From contig NZ_JACGXS010000001.1 in assembly GCF_014117215.1 (NCBI RefSeq), positions 1,212,730 to 1,276,729 of the forward strand: a stretch of 64,000 nucleotides of DNA. The letters are read 5' to 3'. Made by a program: the position numbers and the translations under genes. Numbering within the stretch: the first letter of the stretch is position 1; each line of letters opens with the position of its first letter. The DNA is from Stenotrophomonas tumulicola (GTDB lineage Bacteria > Pseudomonadota > Gammaproteobacteria > Xanthomonadales > Xanthomonadaceae). Below are positions 38,117 to 48,679 of this stretch, one piece after another. The notes under the pieces are model-generated. The model was not told where the DNA came from and searched no databases. It saw only the letters and a list, made by a program, of their open reading frames with translations.

Positions 38117-38515
38117 TCAGGCCTGCGGCACGATCAGCTTCAGGCCTTTGAAATAGTCGCGATAGAACGCGTCGTTCCAGGTAATCAGGCCGTCGCACTG
38201 CAACAGGGCGTGGGCGCCGATCATGAAACCGTCCAGGCCGCGGCGGTCGTTGCCACGCTGGCGGTGGCGGCGCTGCATCTCGCCGGCACGCAATGCCGAC
38301 TTGGCTTCCAGCGCGTTGAAATGGACGCCCATTTCCTCCAGCGCTTCCAGCACTTCGGCACCGCCGCGCAGGGCCGCGCACACTTCGGCCAGCGTCGCCC
38401 CGCAGACCACCACGCGGCCACCGACCAGGCTCTGCCGCAGGCAGGCCTCCACCGCATCGGCCTGTGGGCCGTTGCTGAGCAGTTCGATCAGGACCGGGGA
38501 ATCGACGGCGATCAT
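38117..38515 (-). CDS. vapC: VapC-like PIN-domain toxin
   Basis: This 132-residue PIN-domain protein is a probable metal-dependent RNase toxin. Acidic residues expected for the active site are present: D in IAVDSPVLIELL, E in LAEVCAAL, and D in GLDGFMIG and TWNDAFY. The ATG at 38515 lies seven bases after the antitoxin stop; a GTG at 38536 would overlap it. Together with the upstream AbrB-type gene it forms a standard type II toxin-antitoxin pair. Confidence 0.88.
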   Translation of the reverse strand: MIAVDSPVLIELLSNGPQADAVEACLRQSLVGGRVVVCGATLAEVCAALRGGAEVLEALEEMGVHFNALEAKSALRAGEMQRRHRQRGNDRRGLDGFMIGAHALLQCDGLITWNDAFYRDYFKGLKLIVPQA

Positions 38516-38522
38516 GGCGTGG

Positions 38523-38747
38523 TCAGTCCTCGTCACGGACGGCCTTCACGGCAGCGGCGGAAGAGTCGAAACCATCCAGCGCGAACTTGCCACGCGCACG
38601 GGAGATGGCATCGTCCACGCTCTTGCGCAGGATGATGCGGCCGCCTTCCAGCTCCACGGTGAGCTGGGTGCCCTTGGTCAGCCCAAGGGCATCACGAACT
38701 GCCTTCGGCAGGGTGATCTGTCCGCGTTCAGCAACGGTGGCTTCCAT
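38523..38747 (-). CDS. vapB: VapB-like antitoxin, AbrB/SpoVT fold
   Basis: This 74-residue protein opens MEATVAERGQITLPKAVRDA, the swapped-hairpin DNA-binding domain of AbrB/MazE-type antitoxins. The C-terminal half (SVDDAISRARGKFALDGF) would wrap the toxin. The ATG at 38747 has AGAGGG eight bases upstream; an in-frame GTG-type start at 38771 is less likely. It precedes vapC and probably represses its own promoter through the GTATG boxes at 38764-38798. Confidence 0.88.
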   Translation of the reverse strand: MEATVAERGQITLPKAVRDALGLTKGTQLTVELEGGRIILRKSVDDAISRARGKFALDGFDSSAAAVKAVRDED

Positions 38748-38763
38748 CGGTAGGCCCTCTTCG

Positions 38764-38798
38764 GTATGCACGAATTATACATACTTTGGCCGGCATAC
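38764..38798 (-). promoter_or_regulatory. vapBC promoter with three GTATG operator boxes
   Basis: The - strand reads TATAAT as a perfect -10 (complement of 38774-38779). Three GTATG/CATAC pentamers flank it at 38764-38768, 38780-38784 and 38794-38798, a layout expected of an autoregulated antitoxin operator. Confidence 0.6.
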
Positions 38799-38810
38799 CG
38801 CCAGCAGCAG

Positions 38811-38889
38811 AAAAAGGGGACGGAGGGGATTAAGTCGTTTTCGGCCATTTCGTGGCCGAAAACGACTTAATCCCCTCCGTCCCCTTTTT
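38811..38889. repeat. Long perfect hairpin, repeat family copy 2; possible bidirectional terminator
   Basis: A 37-base arm (38811-38847) is perfectly complementary to 38853-38889 around TTTCG. The outer 25 bases of each arm match the element at 21874-21956; the inner stem is unrelated but still fully paired. It ends five bases before the stop of the OprP-type porin gene and would terminate that operon. Confidence 0.85.
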
Positions 38890-38893
38890 GCTG

Positions 38894-40330
38894 TCAGAAC
38901 ACCAGTTGCAGGCGGGTGTTGAAGGTGGTGCCCTGGTCCGGGCCCACGTAGGCGCCGCTGCGGTTGTCGGTCTTCCAGCGCACGACGTCCAGCATCACCC
39001 GGCTGTAGTCGTTCAGGTACCAGTTGCCGCCCAGCGTCCAGGCGCGCCCGGTGCCGCCGGTCGGCAGTTCGGCGTAGTCCACGTCCTCGTAGCGTGCCTT
39101 CAGCTCGAAGGCGCCGTGGCCGCCGGCGGTCACCGGCTCGTCCACCTTCACCTTGCCCCAGGTGCCGGCCTTGGCCGAATAGGCTGGCCGCGCCCCGGCA
39201 ACGAACCACCCTGCCCCGACCGACCATGCCTCGTGGTCCAGGTCGTAGCGTCCGCTGGCATCGATGCCGCGCAGGTTGCGCGTGCCCCATTCGCCACTGG
39301 TCCAGAACCGGCCGAAGTAGCCCGCCGCTTCCAGGCCCCAGGCGTTGCTGCGCTCGGCGCCCAGCAGCGTGCCCGGCGCGATCTTGATCTCATCGTTGTA
39401 ATGGCCGCTGATCGCCGCGCTGCGCAGCACGCCGCTGGCACCGGCCGATATCTCCTCATGGAAGGCCCAGCCGGCCAGGTGCACGGTCGCGTCCTTGGTC
39501 AGCAGCGGGTTCCAGTGCACGCGCGTGGCCCAGGTCAGGCTGTCGTTGCTGCTGCCGCTGTTGTTCAGGTCGTTGCCGGCCACCGACACGCTGGCGTGCC
39601 AGCCTTTGCCATACACGCGTTCGGTCAGCCCGACGCCGAACAATCCGCGCTGCGGCAGCATCAACGTACCCACCACGTTGCGGTCCTGGAACGGCGTATT
39701 GGAGGTGCTGCTGGAACCGTCCAGCCCGCGATCATTCAGCCGGTTGCCGATGGTCAGGTCGGCCGGGCGCCCGAACAGGGAGTGGTCGACGGTGGCATAC
39801 ACCGACTTCCAGGCCACCTCGTTGTCGGCGAAGTCGCCCTCCACCGCCCAGCCCAGGATGCCGTAACGCCCTTCGGCGCCCAGCCGGACCGAACGGATCT
39901 CGGTGCCGGACAGGTTGCGCCCGGCATGGTCCGAGCCCGAGGTGCTGGACTGGTCGACGAACAGGCGGCCACGCGGGCGGAACGTGATATCGCCATCGGC
40001 GCTGCTGAACTCCGGCGCGCCCTTGGACCAGGACACCTTCGGCGCCTTCGACTGCGCCGCTTCAACTGCCGCGACGCGCTGCTCCAGCACCGGCGCCTGG
40101 ACAGCGGGTGCCGCCGCCGGCGTCCCTCCTTCCACCGCGCGCAACCGCGCTTCCAACTGCTGGATCTGCAGCGCCTGCTGCTGCACCAGCGCACTGAGTT
40201 CAGCCTGGCCCAGGGGAGCCGGCGCGTTGGCCGGCGACGAAACCGCCTGGGCGCCGGCATGGCCGCTGGCCAACAGCAGGCCGAGCGCTACCGGCAGCGC
40301 TGCACGTGGCAGCACATGGAATGTATGCAT
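38894..40330 (-). CDS. OprP/OprO-type outer-membrane porin
   Basis: This 478-residue protein has a signal peptide (LPVALGLLLASGHAGAQA), a short coiled-coil segment (ALVQQQALQIQQLEARLRAV) typical of OprP-like porins, and a 16-strand-type barrel with RGRLFVDQSS near its start and a terminal aromatic (LQLVF). OprP is phosphate-selective, but no phosphate genes are nearby. It is the last gene of an ABC-importer operon and probably serves the same solute (inference). A 16-bp hairpin lies in the 119-base gap to the permease gene. Confidence 0.85.
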   Translation of the reverse strand: MHTFHVLPRAALPVALGLLLASGHAGAQAVSSPANAPAPLGQAELSALVQQQALQIQQLEARLRAVEGGTPAAAPAVQAPVLEQRVAAVEAAQSKAPKVSWSKGAPEFSSADGDITFRPRGRLFVDQSSTSGSDHAGRNLSGTEIRSVRLGAEGRYGILGWAVEGDFADNEVAWKSVYATVDHSLFGRPADLTIGNRLNDRGLDGSSSTSNTPFQDRNVVGTLMLPQRGLFGVGLTERVYGKGWHASVSVAGNDLNNSGSSNDSLTWATRVHWNPLLTKDATVHLAGWAFHEEISAGASGVLRSAAISGHYNDEIKIAPGTLLGAERSNAWGLEAAGYFGRFWTSGEWGTRNLRGIDASGRYDLDHEAWSVGAGWFVAGARPAYSAKAGTWGKVKVDEPVTAGGHGAFELKARYEDVDYAELPTGGTGRAWTLGGNWYLNDYSRVMLDVVRWKTDNRSGAYVGPDQGTTFNTRLQLVF

Positions 40331-40402
40331 GGGTTCTCTCCGGCCAGCCGGCCCCGTGGCCTGTTGCTGGCCTGTTGCGATGGTGCGGGGGAATTGACTC
40401 GG

Positions 40403-40442
40403 CAGCAGGCACCACCGGGACGAGGGCCGGTGGTGCCTGCTG
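40403..40442 (-). other. Intra-operon perfect 16-bp hairpin
   Basis: Bases 40403-40418 pair perfectly with 40427-40442 around an 8-base loop, between the permease stop and the porin start. No T-run follows on the - strand. It may be an RNA stability or processing element that sets porin level relative to the importer. Confidence 0.55.
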
Positions 40443-40449
40443 GCCGCCG

Positions 40450-41226
40450 TCAGCTGGTGGCTGACTGCTGCGCGTTCGGACGCCAGGTGATGACGCGGTT
40501 CTCGACGATGTCCAGCATCGCGTCGATGACCAGCACGAAGGCAGCGAGGATGATGATGCCGGCGAACACGCCCACGGCGTTGAAGTTGCCTTCCGCCTGC
40601 GCGATCAGGTAGCCCAGGCCGGCCGATGCGCCGAGGTATTCGCCGATGATCGCGCCGACCACCGCAAAGCCCACCGACGTGCGCAGCGAGGACAGGATCC
40701 AGCTCGCCGCCGCCGGGAAGTACACGTGGCGCAGCAGGTCGCTGCGGCCTGCACCAAGGATGCGGGCGTTGGCCAGTACCACCGGATTCACTTCACGCAC
40801 GCCCTGCATGGCGTTGAAGAAGGTGGTGAAGAACACCAGCGTCACCGCCAGCGCCACCTTCGACCACAGGCCCAGCCCAAGCCACAGCACGAAGATCGGG
40901 GCCAGCACCACGCGCGGGATGGCATTGAAACCCTTGATGAAGGGATCCAGGATGCGTGCCGAACGCCGGCTCAGGCCCAGCCACACGCCGCCAGCTACGC
41001 CGAGCGCGGTACCGATCAGGTAGCCCAGCGCGGTTTCGGTCAGGGTGATGTAGACGTGCTGGTAGAACGAGGTGTCGGCCAGCCAGGTGTACATCTGCCT
41101 GCCGATGTCCAGCGGTGCGGGGAAGAAGAACGGGTCGACCCAGCCCAGCGTGACACCGAACTGCCAACCGCCGAACACGCCGACGACAAGGGCGATCTGG
41201 ATGAAACGGTCAATCCTGGCGTGCAT
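40450..41226 (-). CDS. ABC importer permease, SsuC/TauC/NrtB type
   Basis: This 258-residue inner-membrane permease has about six helices and the cytoplasmic EAA-like loop (NARILGAGRSDLLRHVYFPA) that contacts the ATPase. It belongs to the BPD_transp_1 group that serves sulfonate, taurine, nitrate, thiamine-precursor and aromatic-acid importers. The ATG at 41226 overlaps the ATPase gene by 17 bases. The open frame upstream of it belongs to the ATPase region and is not used. Confidence 0.9.
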   Translation of the reverse strand: MHARIDRFIQIALVVGVFGGWQFGVTLGWVDPFFFPAPLDIGRQMYTWLADTSFYQHVYITLTETALGYLIGTALGVAGGVWLGLSRRSARILDPFIKGFNAIPRVVLAPIFVLWLGLGLWSKVALAVTLVFFTTFFNAMQGVREVNPVVLANARILGAGRSDLLRHVYFPAAASWILSSLRTSVGFAVVGAIIGEYLGASAGLGYLIAQAEGNFNAVGVFAGIIILAAFVLVIDAMLDIVENRVITWRPNAQQSATS

Positions 41227-42043
41227 AGCTCTTCTCCACTTCACCGCGCAGGCAGGCCCAGATATCGCGGTACAGGTCAGTGAAACGTTGGTCCAGCTTG
41301 ATTTCGGCAACGTTGCGCGGACGCTCCAGGTCCACGTCGAAGCTGCGCACCACGCGGCTGGCCGGCCCGGAGGACAGCACCACCACGCGGTCGCCCAGCG
41401 CGATGGCTTCTTCCAGGTCATGGGTGATCAGGATCACCGAGCGGCGATCCTCCTGCCACAGGCGCAGCAGTTCGTTCTGCATCAGGTGGCGGGTATGGAT
41501 GTCCAGCGCCGAGAACGGCTCGTCCATCAGGATCACCTTGGGCTCCACGATCAGCGCCTGCGCCATCTGCACGCGCTTGCGCTGGCCGCCGGAAAGCTGG
41601 TGCGGATAGCGATGTTCGAAGCCGGTCAGGCCAACCTTGGCCAGCCAGGTGTTGACCTTCTGCCTGCGCTCGGCTTCGCCGACACCACGGAAGCGCAGCC
41701 CCAGCTCCACGTTCTGGTAGGCGGTCTTCCATGGCAGCAGGGCATCCTGCTGGAACAGGTAGCCGACCGATTCCTGCACGCCCTCGACCGGCTTGCCGTC
41801 GATGGCGATCTCGCCCGCGGTGGGCGCCAGCAGGCCGGCTACGGAGTTGAGCACGGTGCTCTTGCCGCAGCCGGTCGGCCCGACGATGGCGAGGAATTCC
41901 CCGTTGCCGACCTGGATGTCGACATCGCGGACGGCGGTGAAGTCGCCGAAGGACATGGTCATCCTGTTGATGCTGACCATGGTCTGCGCAGGCTCCATCT
42001 GCGGTGCGCCATTGAACTGGCGCACGGTGGCGTTGAGTGCCAT
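41210..42043 (-). CDS. ABC importer ATPase, SsuB/TauB type
   Basis: This 277-residue ATPase has Walker A GPTGCGKST, the Q-loop FQQDALLPW, signature LSGGQRKR, Walker B VILMDEPFSALD and the H-loop ITHDLEEA. These match the nitrate/sulfonate/taurine subfamily. It starts with an ATG preceded by AAGGGAG, 19 bases after the binding-protein gene. Confidence 0.93.
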   Translation of the reverse strand: MALNATVRQFNGAPQMEPAQTMVSINRMTMSFGDFTAVRDVDIQVGNGEFLAIVGPTGCGKSTVLNSVAGLLAPTAGEIAIDGKPVEGVQESVGYLFQQDALLPWKTAYQNVELGLRFRGVGEAERRQKVNTWLAKVGLTGFEHRYPHQLSGGQRKRVQMAQALIVEPKVILMDEPFSALDIHTRHLMQNELLRLWQEDRRSVILITHDLEEAIALGDRVVVLSSGPASRVVRSFDVDLERPRNVAEIKLDQRFTDLYRDIWACLRGEVEKSYARQD

Positions 42044-42062
42044 GGGGAGTCTCCCTTGTGGG

Positions 42063-43112
42063 TTACGGTTGGGCCGGCGTCGAGGCGGCGCTGGCGCGCT
42101 CGACGAAGGTGTTGGTAAAGGTCCTGGACAGGTCGATGTCGGTGTTGGCGACGTCCTTGTTGAACTCGCGCAGTACCTTCAGCGGTGTTTCCAGGTCGGC
42201 CGGGGTGAAGTGGCCGTCGGTGGTGAAGATGGCGCGGGCATTTTCCACGGCGTGGGCGTAGGTCTTGCGGTCGCCGGACACATAGGCGTCAGGCAGCACC
42301 GCGACGATGTCTTCGGCGCTGTTGTCGGCAATGAAGCGCAGCGCCATCTGCTGCGCACGGGCGATCTTCTCGGCCGCTTCCGGACGCTTTTCCAGGAAGC
42401 TGCGGTTGGCATACATCACCGAGGTGGGATACAGGCCGCCGTATACCTGGCGTGCGCCTTCGTCACTGCGCGCATCGATGATGATCCGGCCGACCTTGCG
42501 TTCGGTGATCAGCGTGGCGGCCGGATCGTAGTTCACCAGCAGGTCGATCTTGCCCTGCTCCAGTGCCGCGACCGCGGCAGCACCCGACCCCACGCCGATC
42601 AGCGCGATGCTGTCCACCGGGATGTCGTGCTGGGCCAGGAAGTGGCGCACGAAGAAGTCCGACGACGAACCCGGCGCGGTGATGCCGACCTTCTGGCCCT
42701 TGATGGTTTCGGGCTTCGCCGGATCGAACGTACCGTCCTCGCGCCCCGCCAGCACCAGCCCGGAATTGCGTGACAGCAACACGAAACCGACCACGTCCTT
42801 GCGCTTTGCCTGCATCTGGATGGTGTGGTCGTAGAAACCCACGGCGACGTCCGTGGAATTGGCCACCAGCGCCTGCAACACCTTGGAACCGCCCTGGGCG
42901 AAGTTTTCGGTCTGCACCTTCAGGCCGACCTGGTCGAAGTAACCGTTGGCGTCGGCGATGAAGAAAGGCAGGTTGTTGAGGTTGTAGGAACCGACGCTGA
43001 TGCGCACCGGCTCGTTGTCGGCCGCGCTGGCACCCTCGGCGCCTCCCTTGCCGCAGGCGGCCAGCGCCAGCGTTGCCGCGACCAGCGCGGTCTTGAAGAT
43101 CTGCTTGTACAT
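42063..43112 (-). CDS. ABC importer solute-binding lipoprotein, NMT1/SsuA type
   Basis: The 349-residue protein has a lipoprotein signal ending LALAACGKGG, so it is anchored to the membrane. The mature part shows the NMT1/SsuA pattern: NLPFFIADANGYFDQVGL, a long mid segment with GSSSDFFVRHFL, and LLVNYDPAATLI. The ligand cannot be read from sequence. Sitting directly after a PrpF-family isomerase gene, it may bind an aromatic or tricarboxylate-like compound (inference). The ATG at 43112 has GGGAGG upstream. Confidence 0.88.
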   Translation of the reverse strand: MYKQIFKTALVAATLALAACGKGGAEGASAADNEPVRISVGSYNLNNLPFFIADANGYFDQVGLKVQTENFAQGGSKVLQALVANSTDVAVGFYDHTIQMQAKRKDVVGFVLLSRNSGLVLAGREDGTFDPAKPETIKGQKVGITAPGSSSDFFVRHFLAQHDIPVDSIALIGVGSGAAAVAALEQGKIDLLVNYDPAATLITERKVGRIIIDARSDEGARQVYGGLYPTSVMYANRSFLEKRPEAAEKIARAQQMALRFIADNSAEDIVAVLPDAYVSGDRKTYAHAVENARAIFTTDGHFTPADLETPLKVLREFNKDVANTDIDLSRTFTNTFVERASAASTPAQP

Positions 43113-43200
43113 CCATCCCTCCCAGGATTGTGGGGCGTTGTTGCTGTAGTGGTGCCGGGACGGTGGCGCCTTCGCGGCGCACCCTCCCGACGCAATCAGG

Positions 43201-44307
43201 TCATGCCGCGGAAGTCCATTGGCGTGCTTCGGTGGAAAATGGCGAGGTAGCGAACACGCAACCCTCGAACAGGCGGCGGGCGGTGCGGACCACGCTGGCC
43301 ACGACCGGCGCATCGTCCGAGCGGCGGCTCAAGCCCACGTCCAGGGCACCGCTCGGATGTTCGAGGGTAATGCCCACGGGCAGGTCCACACATCCGACGA
43401 AAGTGTTGGCCAGCGTCCCCGGCGTCACTGCTGCGGTGGCGATGCCCACCCCGCCGGTGATCGCCAGTGCCGTATGGCAGTGATGTGGCATGAAATAGCG
43501 CACCTGCAGTTGCCCGCCATGTCGCGGGGCGGACAGCAGCACCGGCTTGGGAATCACCTTGCCCCCCGCTTCGGCGATGCCCATGCGCGCGCCCGCCTCG
43601 ATGCGGATGGCTTCCATGCGCTCCATCAGCGCGCGGTTCGCATTCAGTTCCGCCGGCGATTCATCGCCACGCACGCCCATGTCCAGCGCGCGCATCATCA
43701 CCATCGGAATGGCGCAGTCGATCAGGCTCACGGCCACGCCATCGATCTCCTCCTGCGCATTGCCGCTCGGCAACAGCCGGCCGGTACGCGCGCCGGCGGC
43801 ATCCAGGAACGCCAGCCGGACCGGCGCTGCGCTGCCCGGCGCGCCGGCAATGCGCGTATCGCCGCGGTAGGCCACCTGCCCGCCCGGCGTTTCCACCGTC
43901 GCCAGGATGATCTTGCCGGTGTTGACATTGTGGATGCGCACCTCGGTACGCGGATGCCGGCCCGCCACCAGGCCCTTCTCGATGGCATACGGCCCCACCG
44001 CCGCCAGCATGTTGCCGCAGTTCGGCGAGGTATCCACCACCCGCTGCTCCACCTTGACCTGGGCGAACAGGTAGTCGACATCCGCATCGCTGCGGCTTGG
44101 GCGGTCGACGATGGCCACCTTGCTGGTAAGCGCGTTGCCGCCGCCGATGCCGTCGATCTGCAGCGGATGACCCGACCCCATGACCTCCAGCAACAGGCGG
44201 TCACGCAGGGCGGGATCGGCAGGCAGGTCCGAGGCGAGGAAGAACGGCCCCTTGGAGGTGCCGCCGCGCATCAGGACGCAGGGAATGGAGGTGAGATCGT
44301 TGGACAT
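43201..44307 (-). CDS. Second PrpF/GalD-family isomerase or tautomerase
   Basis: This 368-residue paralogue of the protein at 31733 starts near [14 protein letters not shown] and has QIDGIGGGNALTSKVAIV and PNCGNMLAAVGPYA. The family includes PrpF (2-methylaconitate isomerase), GalD and LigU. It is first in an operon with an ABC importer and porin and is divergent from a LysR gene. A methylcitrate-cycle role is possible, but no prpB, prpC or acnD is present and the neighbouring aconitase is AcnA. The substrate is probably an unsaturated di- or tricarboxylate brought in by the importer (inference). Confidence 0.8.
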   Translation of the reverse strand: MSNDLTSIPCVLMRGGTSKGPFFLASDLPADPALRDRLLLEVMGSGHPLQIDGIGGGNALTSKVAIVDRPSRSDADVDYLFAQVKVEQRVVDTSPNCGNMLAAVGPYAIEKGLVAGRHPRTEVRIHNVNTGKIILATVETPGGQVAYRGDTRIAGAPGSAAPVRLAFLDAAGARTGRLLPSGNAQEEIDGVAVSLIDCAIPMVMMRALDMGVRGDESPAELNANRALMERMEAIRIEAGARMGIAEAGGKVIPKPVLLSAPRHGGQLQVRYFMPHHCHTALAITGGVGIATAAVTPGTLANTFVGCVDLPVGITLEHPSGALDVGLSRRSDDAPVVASVVRTARRLFEGCVFATSPFSTEARQWTSAA

Positions 44308-44332
44308 ACGTGTGCTAGATTGATGCGCCTAT

Positions 44333-44383
44333 CAGATCAATGAACTTCTGTGATCCGATACTGACATGACCCCAATTGATCTG
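44333..44383. promoter_or_regulatory. Candidate operator: spaced 9-bp inverted repeat in divergent LysR promoter
   Basis: CAGATCAAT (44333-44341) and ATTGATCTG (44375-44383) are exact reverse complements, 33 bases apart, in the 108-base gap between the isomerase and the LysR gene. This is a plausible two-site LysR target. Confidence 0.55.
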
Positions 44384-44415
44384 TGAATTGCTCTTTTTTG
44401 GATGATTGATACGTT

Positions 44416-45318
44416 ATGAGCATCAATTGTGAAATCCTCGACCTGCGCGCATTCCTGCTGGTGGCAGAAACACGCAGCTTCCACCGCGCTGCGGAAGCGC
44501 TGCACGTTTCCCAGCCCGCGCTCAGCAGGCGCATCCAGAAGCTGGAACAGGCGGTGGGCTCACCGTTGCTGGAACGCACCACGCGCAGCGTTTCCACCAC
44601 GGCGGTGGGCGAAAACCTGTTGCCGCTGGTGCGGCGCATGCTGGAAGAGTTCGACGGCTCGCTGTTTTCGGTGCGCGGGCAGGACGACACCCGTGGCGCG
44701 CAGGTCACCATCGCCTGCCTGCCCACCGCCGCGTTCTATTTCCTGCCCAGCGTCATGGCACGCTTCCACGAAGCCTTCCCGAACGTGCGCTTCCGCATCC
44801 TGGACATTCCCGCCACCGAGGGACTGCAGGCGGTGGAGCGCGGCGAAGTGGAGTTCGGCATCAACTTCATGGGCGCCAACGACCCCAACCTGGACTTCGA
44901 CGTGCTGGCCGAAGACCCGTTCGTGCTGGCCTGCCGCCGCGACCACCCGCTGGCGAAGAAGCGCAAGGTGGAATGGGCCGACCTGGCCAGGCACCAGTTG
45001 ATCACCGTGCACCGCACCAGCGGCAACCGCACCCTGCTCGACGGCGCGCTGGCACGCGAGAACCTCAAGCTGAGCTGGCACTACGAGGTGACCCACCTGT
45101 CCACCTCGCTGGGCATGGTCGAGGCCGGCATCGGCGTGTCGGTGCTGCCGAAGATGGCCACCCCCGACGGCGAGCACCCTACCCTGGTGACCCGCCCGAT
45201 CGGCAATCCGGTGGTGTCGCGCACCATCGGCATCGTGCGCAGGCGCAGCGCCCTGCTCTCCCCCAGCGCCGAACGCTTCCTGCAGATGTTGATGAGCCAG
45301 TGGCGCGGCAAGCCGTGA
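44416..45318 (+). CDS. LysR-type transcriptional regulator
   Basis: This 300-residue regulator has the N-terminal HTH (FHRAAEALHVSQPALSRRIQ) and a standard effector domain (QVTIACLPTAAFYFLPSVMA). The start ATG lies 32 bases after a perfect inverted-repeat half-site. Divergent from the isomerase-ABC-porin operon, it probably activates that operon in response to the imported compound or its isomer (inference). Its closest characterised relatives cannot be named from sequence alone. Confidence 0.9.
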   Translation: MSINCEILDLRAFLLVAETRSFHRAAEALHVSQPALSRRIQKLEQAVGSPLLERTTRSVSTTAVGENLLPLVRRMLEEFDGSLFSVRGQDDTRGAQVTIACLPTAAFYFLPSVMARFHEAFPNVRFRILDIPATEGLQAVERGEVEFGINFMGANDPNLDFDVLAEDPFVLACRRDHPLAKKRKVEWADLARHQLITVHRTSGNRTLLDGALARENLKLSWHYEVTHLSTSLGMVEAGIGVSVLPKMATPDGEHPTLVTRPIGNPVVSRTIGIVRRRSALLSPSAERFLQMLMSQWRGKP

Positions 45319-45495
45319 CATCGGCACGACATGCATCTGTGTAACGTTGCGTGCTGAGCCCAGGGCTGGCAATACCCCGCCGCTGTCGCATACTGCGAAG
45401 GATCGGCGGGCGTGCAAAGCCCGACGGCAGCCGCAAGCAGGCAGGCGCCCCCGGGCGCCGCCATTGCAAGCCATCAGCAAAAGGAGTCATCTGCA

Positions 45496-48249
<2,754 letters not shown>

Positions 48250-48274
48250 GGGCTCTGGTTGGTCGAACGGGCTG

Positions 48275-48296
48275 AGCCCCCTCGCGGCTGGGGGCT
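48275..48296 (+). terminator. Hairpin after acnA
   Basis: AGCCCCC (48275-48281) and GGGGGCT (48290-48296) pair around an 8-base loop, 25 bases after the acnA stop. The following T-content is low, so its strength is uncertain. Confidence 0.4.
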
Positions 48297-48313
48297 GATT
48301 GTTCCGGGGATTG

Positions 48314-48418
48314 GCGACGGATGGGTGGGGCTGTGCGGGACCCGCCGTGAATACGTCCTGTAGGCTTGTGTTCGGCTCCTGCCTCACACAGTCCCGCACA
48401 GCCCCACCCACCCGTCGC
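48314..48418. other. Large near-perfect stem with 49-base loop in the acnA 3' region
   Basis: A 28-base arm at 48314-48341 is complementary to 48391-48418 with one mismatch, enclosing 49 bases. No ORF with a credible start is seen. It may be a structured RNA, a 3' stabiliser or a degenerate mobile palindrome. It resembles neither the SMAG elements nor the 21874/38811 hairpins. Confidence 0.6.
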
Positions 48419-48462
48419 TCTAGACGGGTTCCGTGCCCCCAGCCGCGCATGAAAAATAAAAC

Positions 48463-48491
48463 AAAGGCAGGTGCTTTCAGCACCCGCCTTT
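48463..48491. terminator. Bidirectional-looking terminator hairpin
   Basis: AAAGGC-a-GGTGCT pairs with AGCACC-c-GCCTTT around TTC. T-rich tracts follow on both strands, stronger on the - strand. It probably separates acnA from the toxin-antitoxin operon. The rest of the 430-base gap up to 48679 shows only an AT-rich stretch near 48600-48640 that may hold the next promoter. Confidence 0.65.
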
Positions 48492-48679
48492 GCTTTCGCC
48501 TAGGCTCCGCTTGCTTTGGCTCCGTTCTTCCTTCCCCACCGCCGGGGGCACGGATGCCGGCCTCCCCCAGCAACATCAAGGCGCCACCGGAAAAATGAAT
48601 AATTCCTGTTTTATGCAATTCATCTAATTTGCTCGAAACAGGAGTACCCTGCAGACATGGTCACCCTGTGGAGTCCGCC

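Noticed and set aside
38894..40330. Phosphate-specific uptake role for the OprP-type porin
   Set aside because: No pst, pho or polyphosphate genes are nearby; the porin ends an ABC-importer operon of the NMT1/SsuA class.
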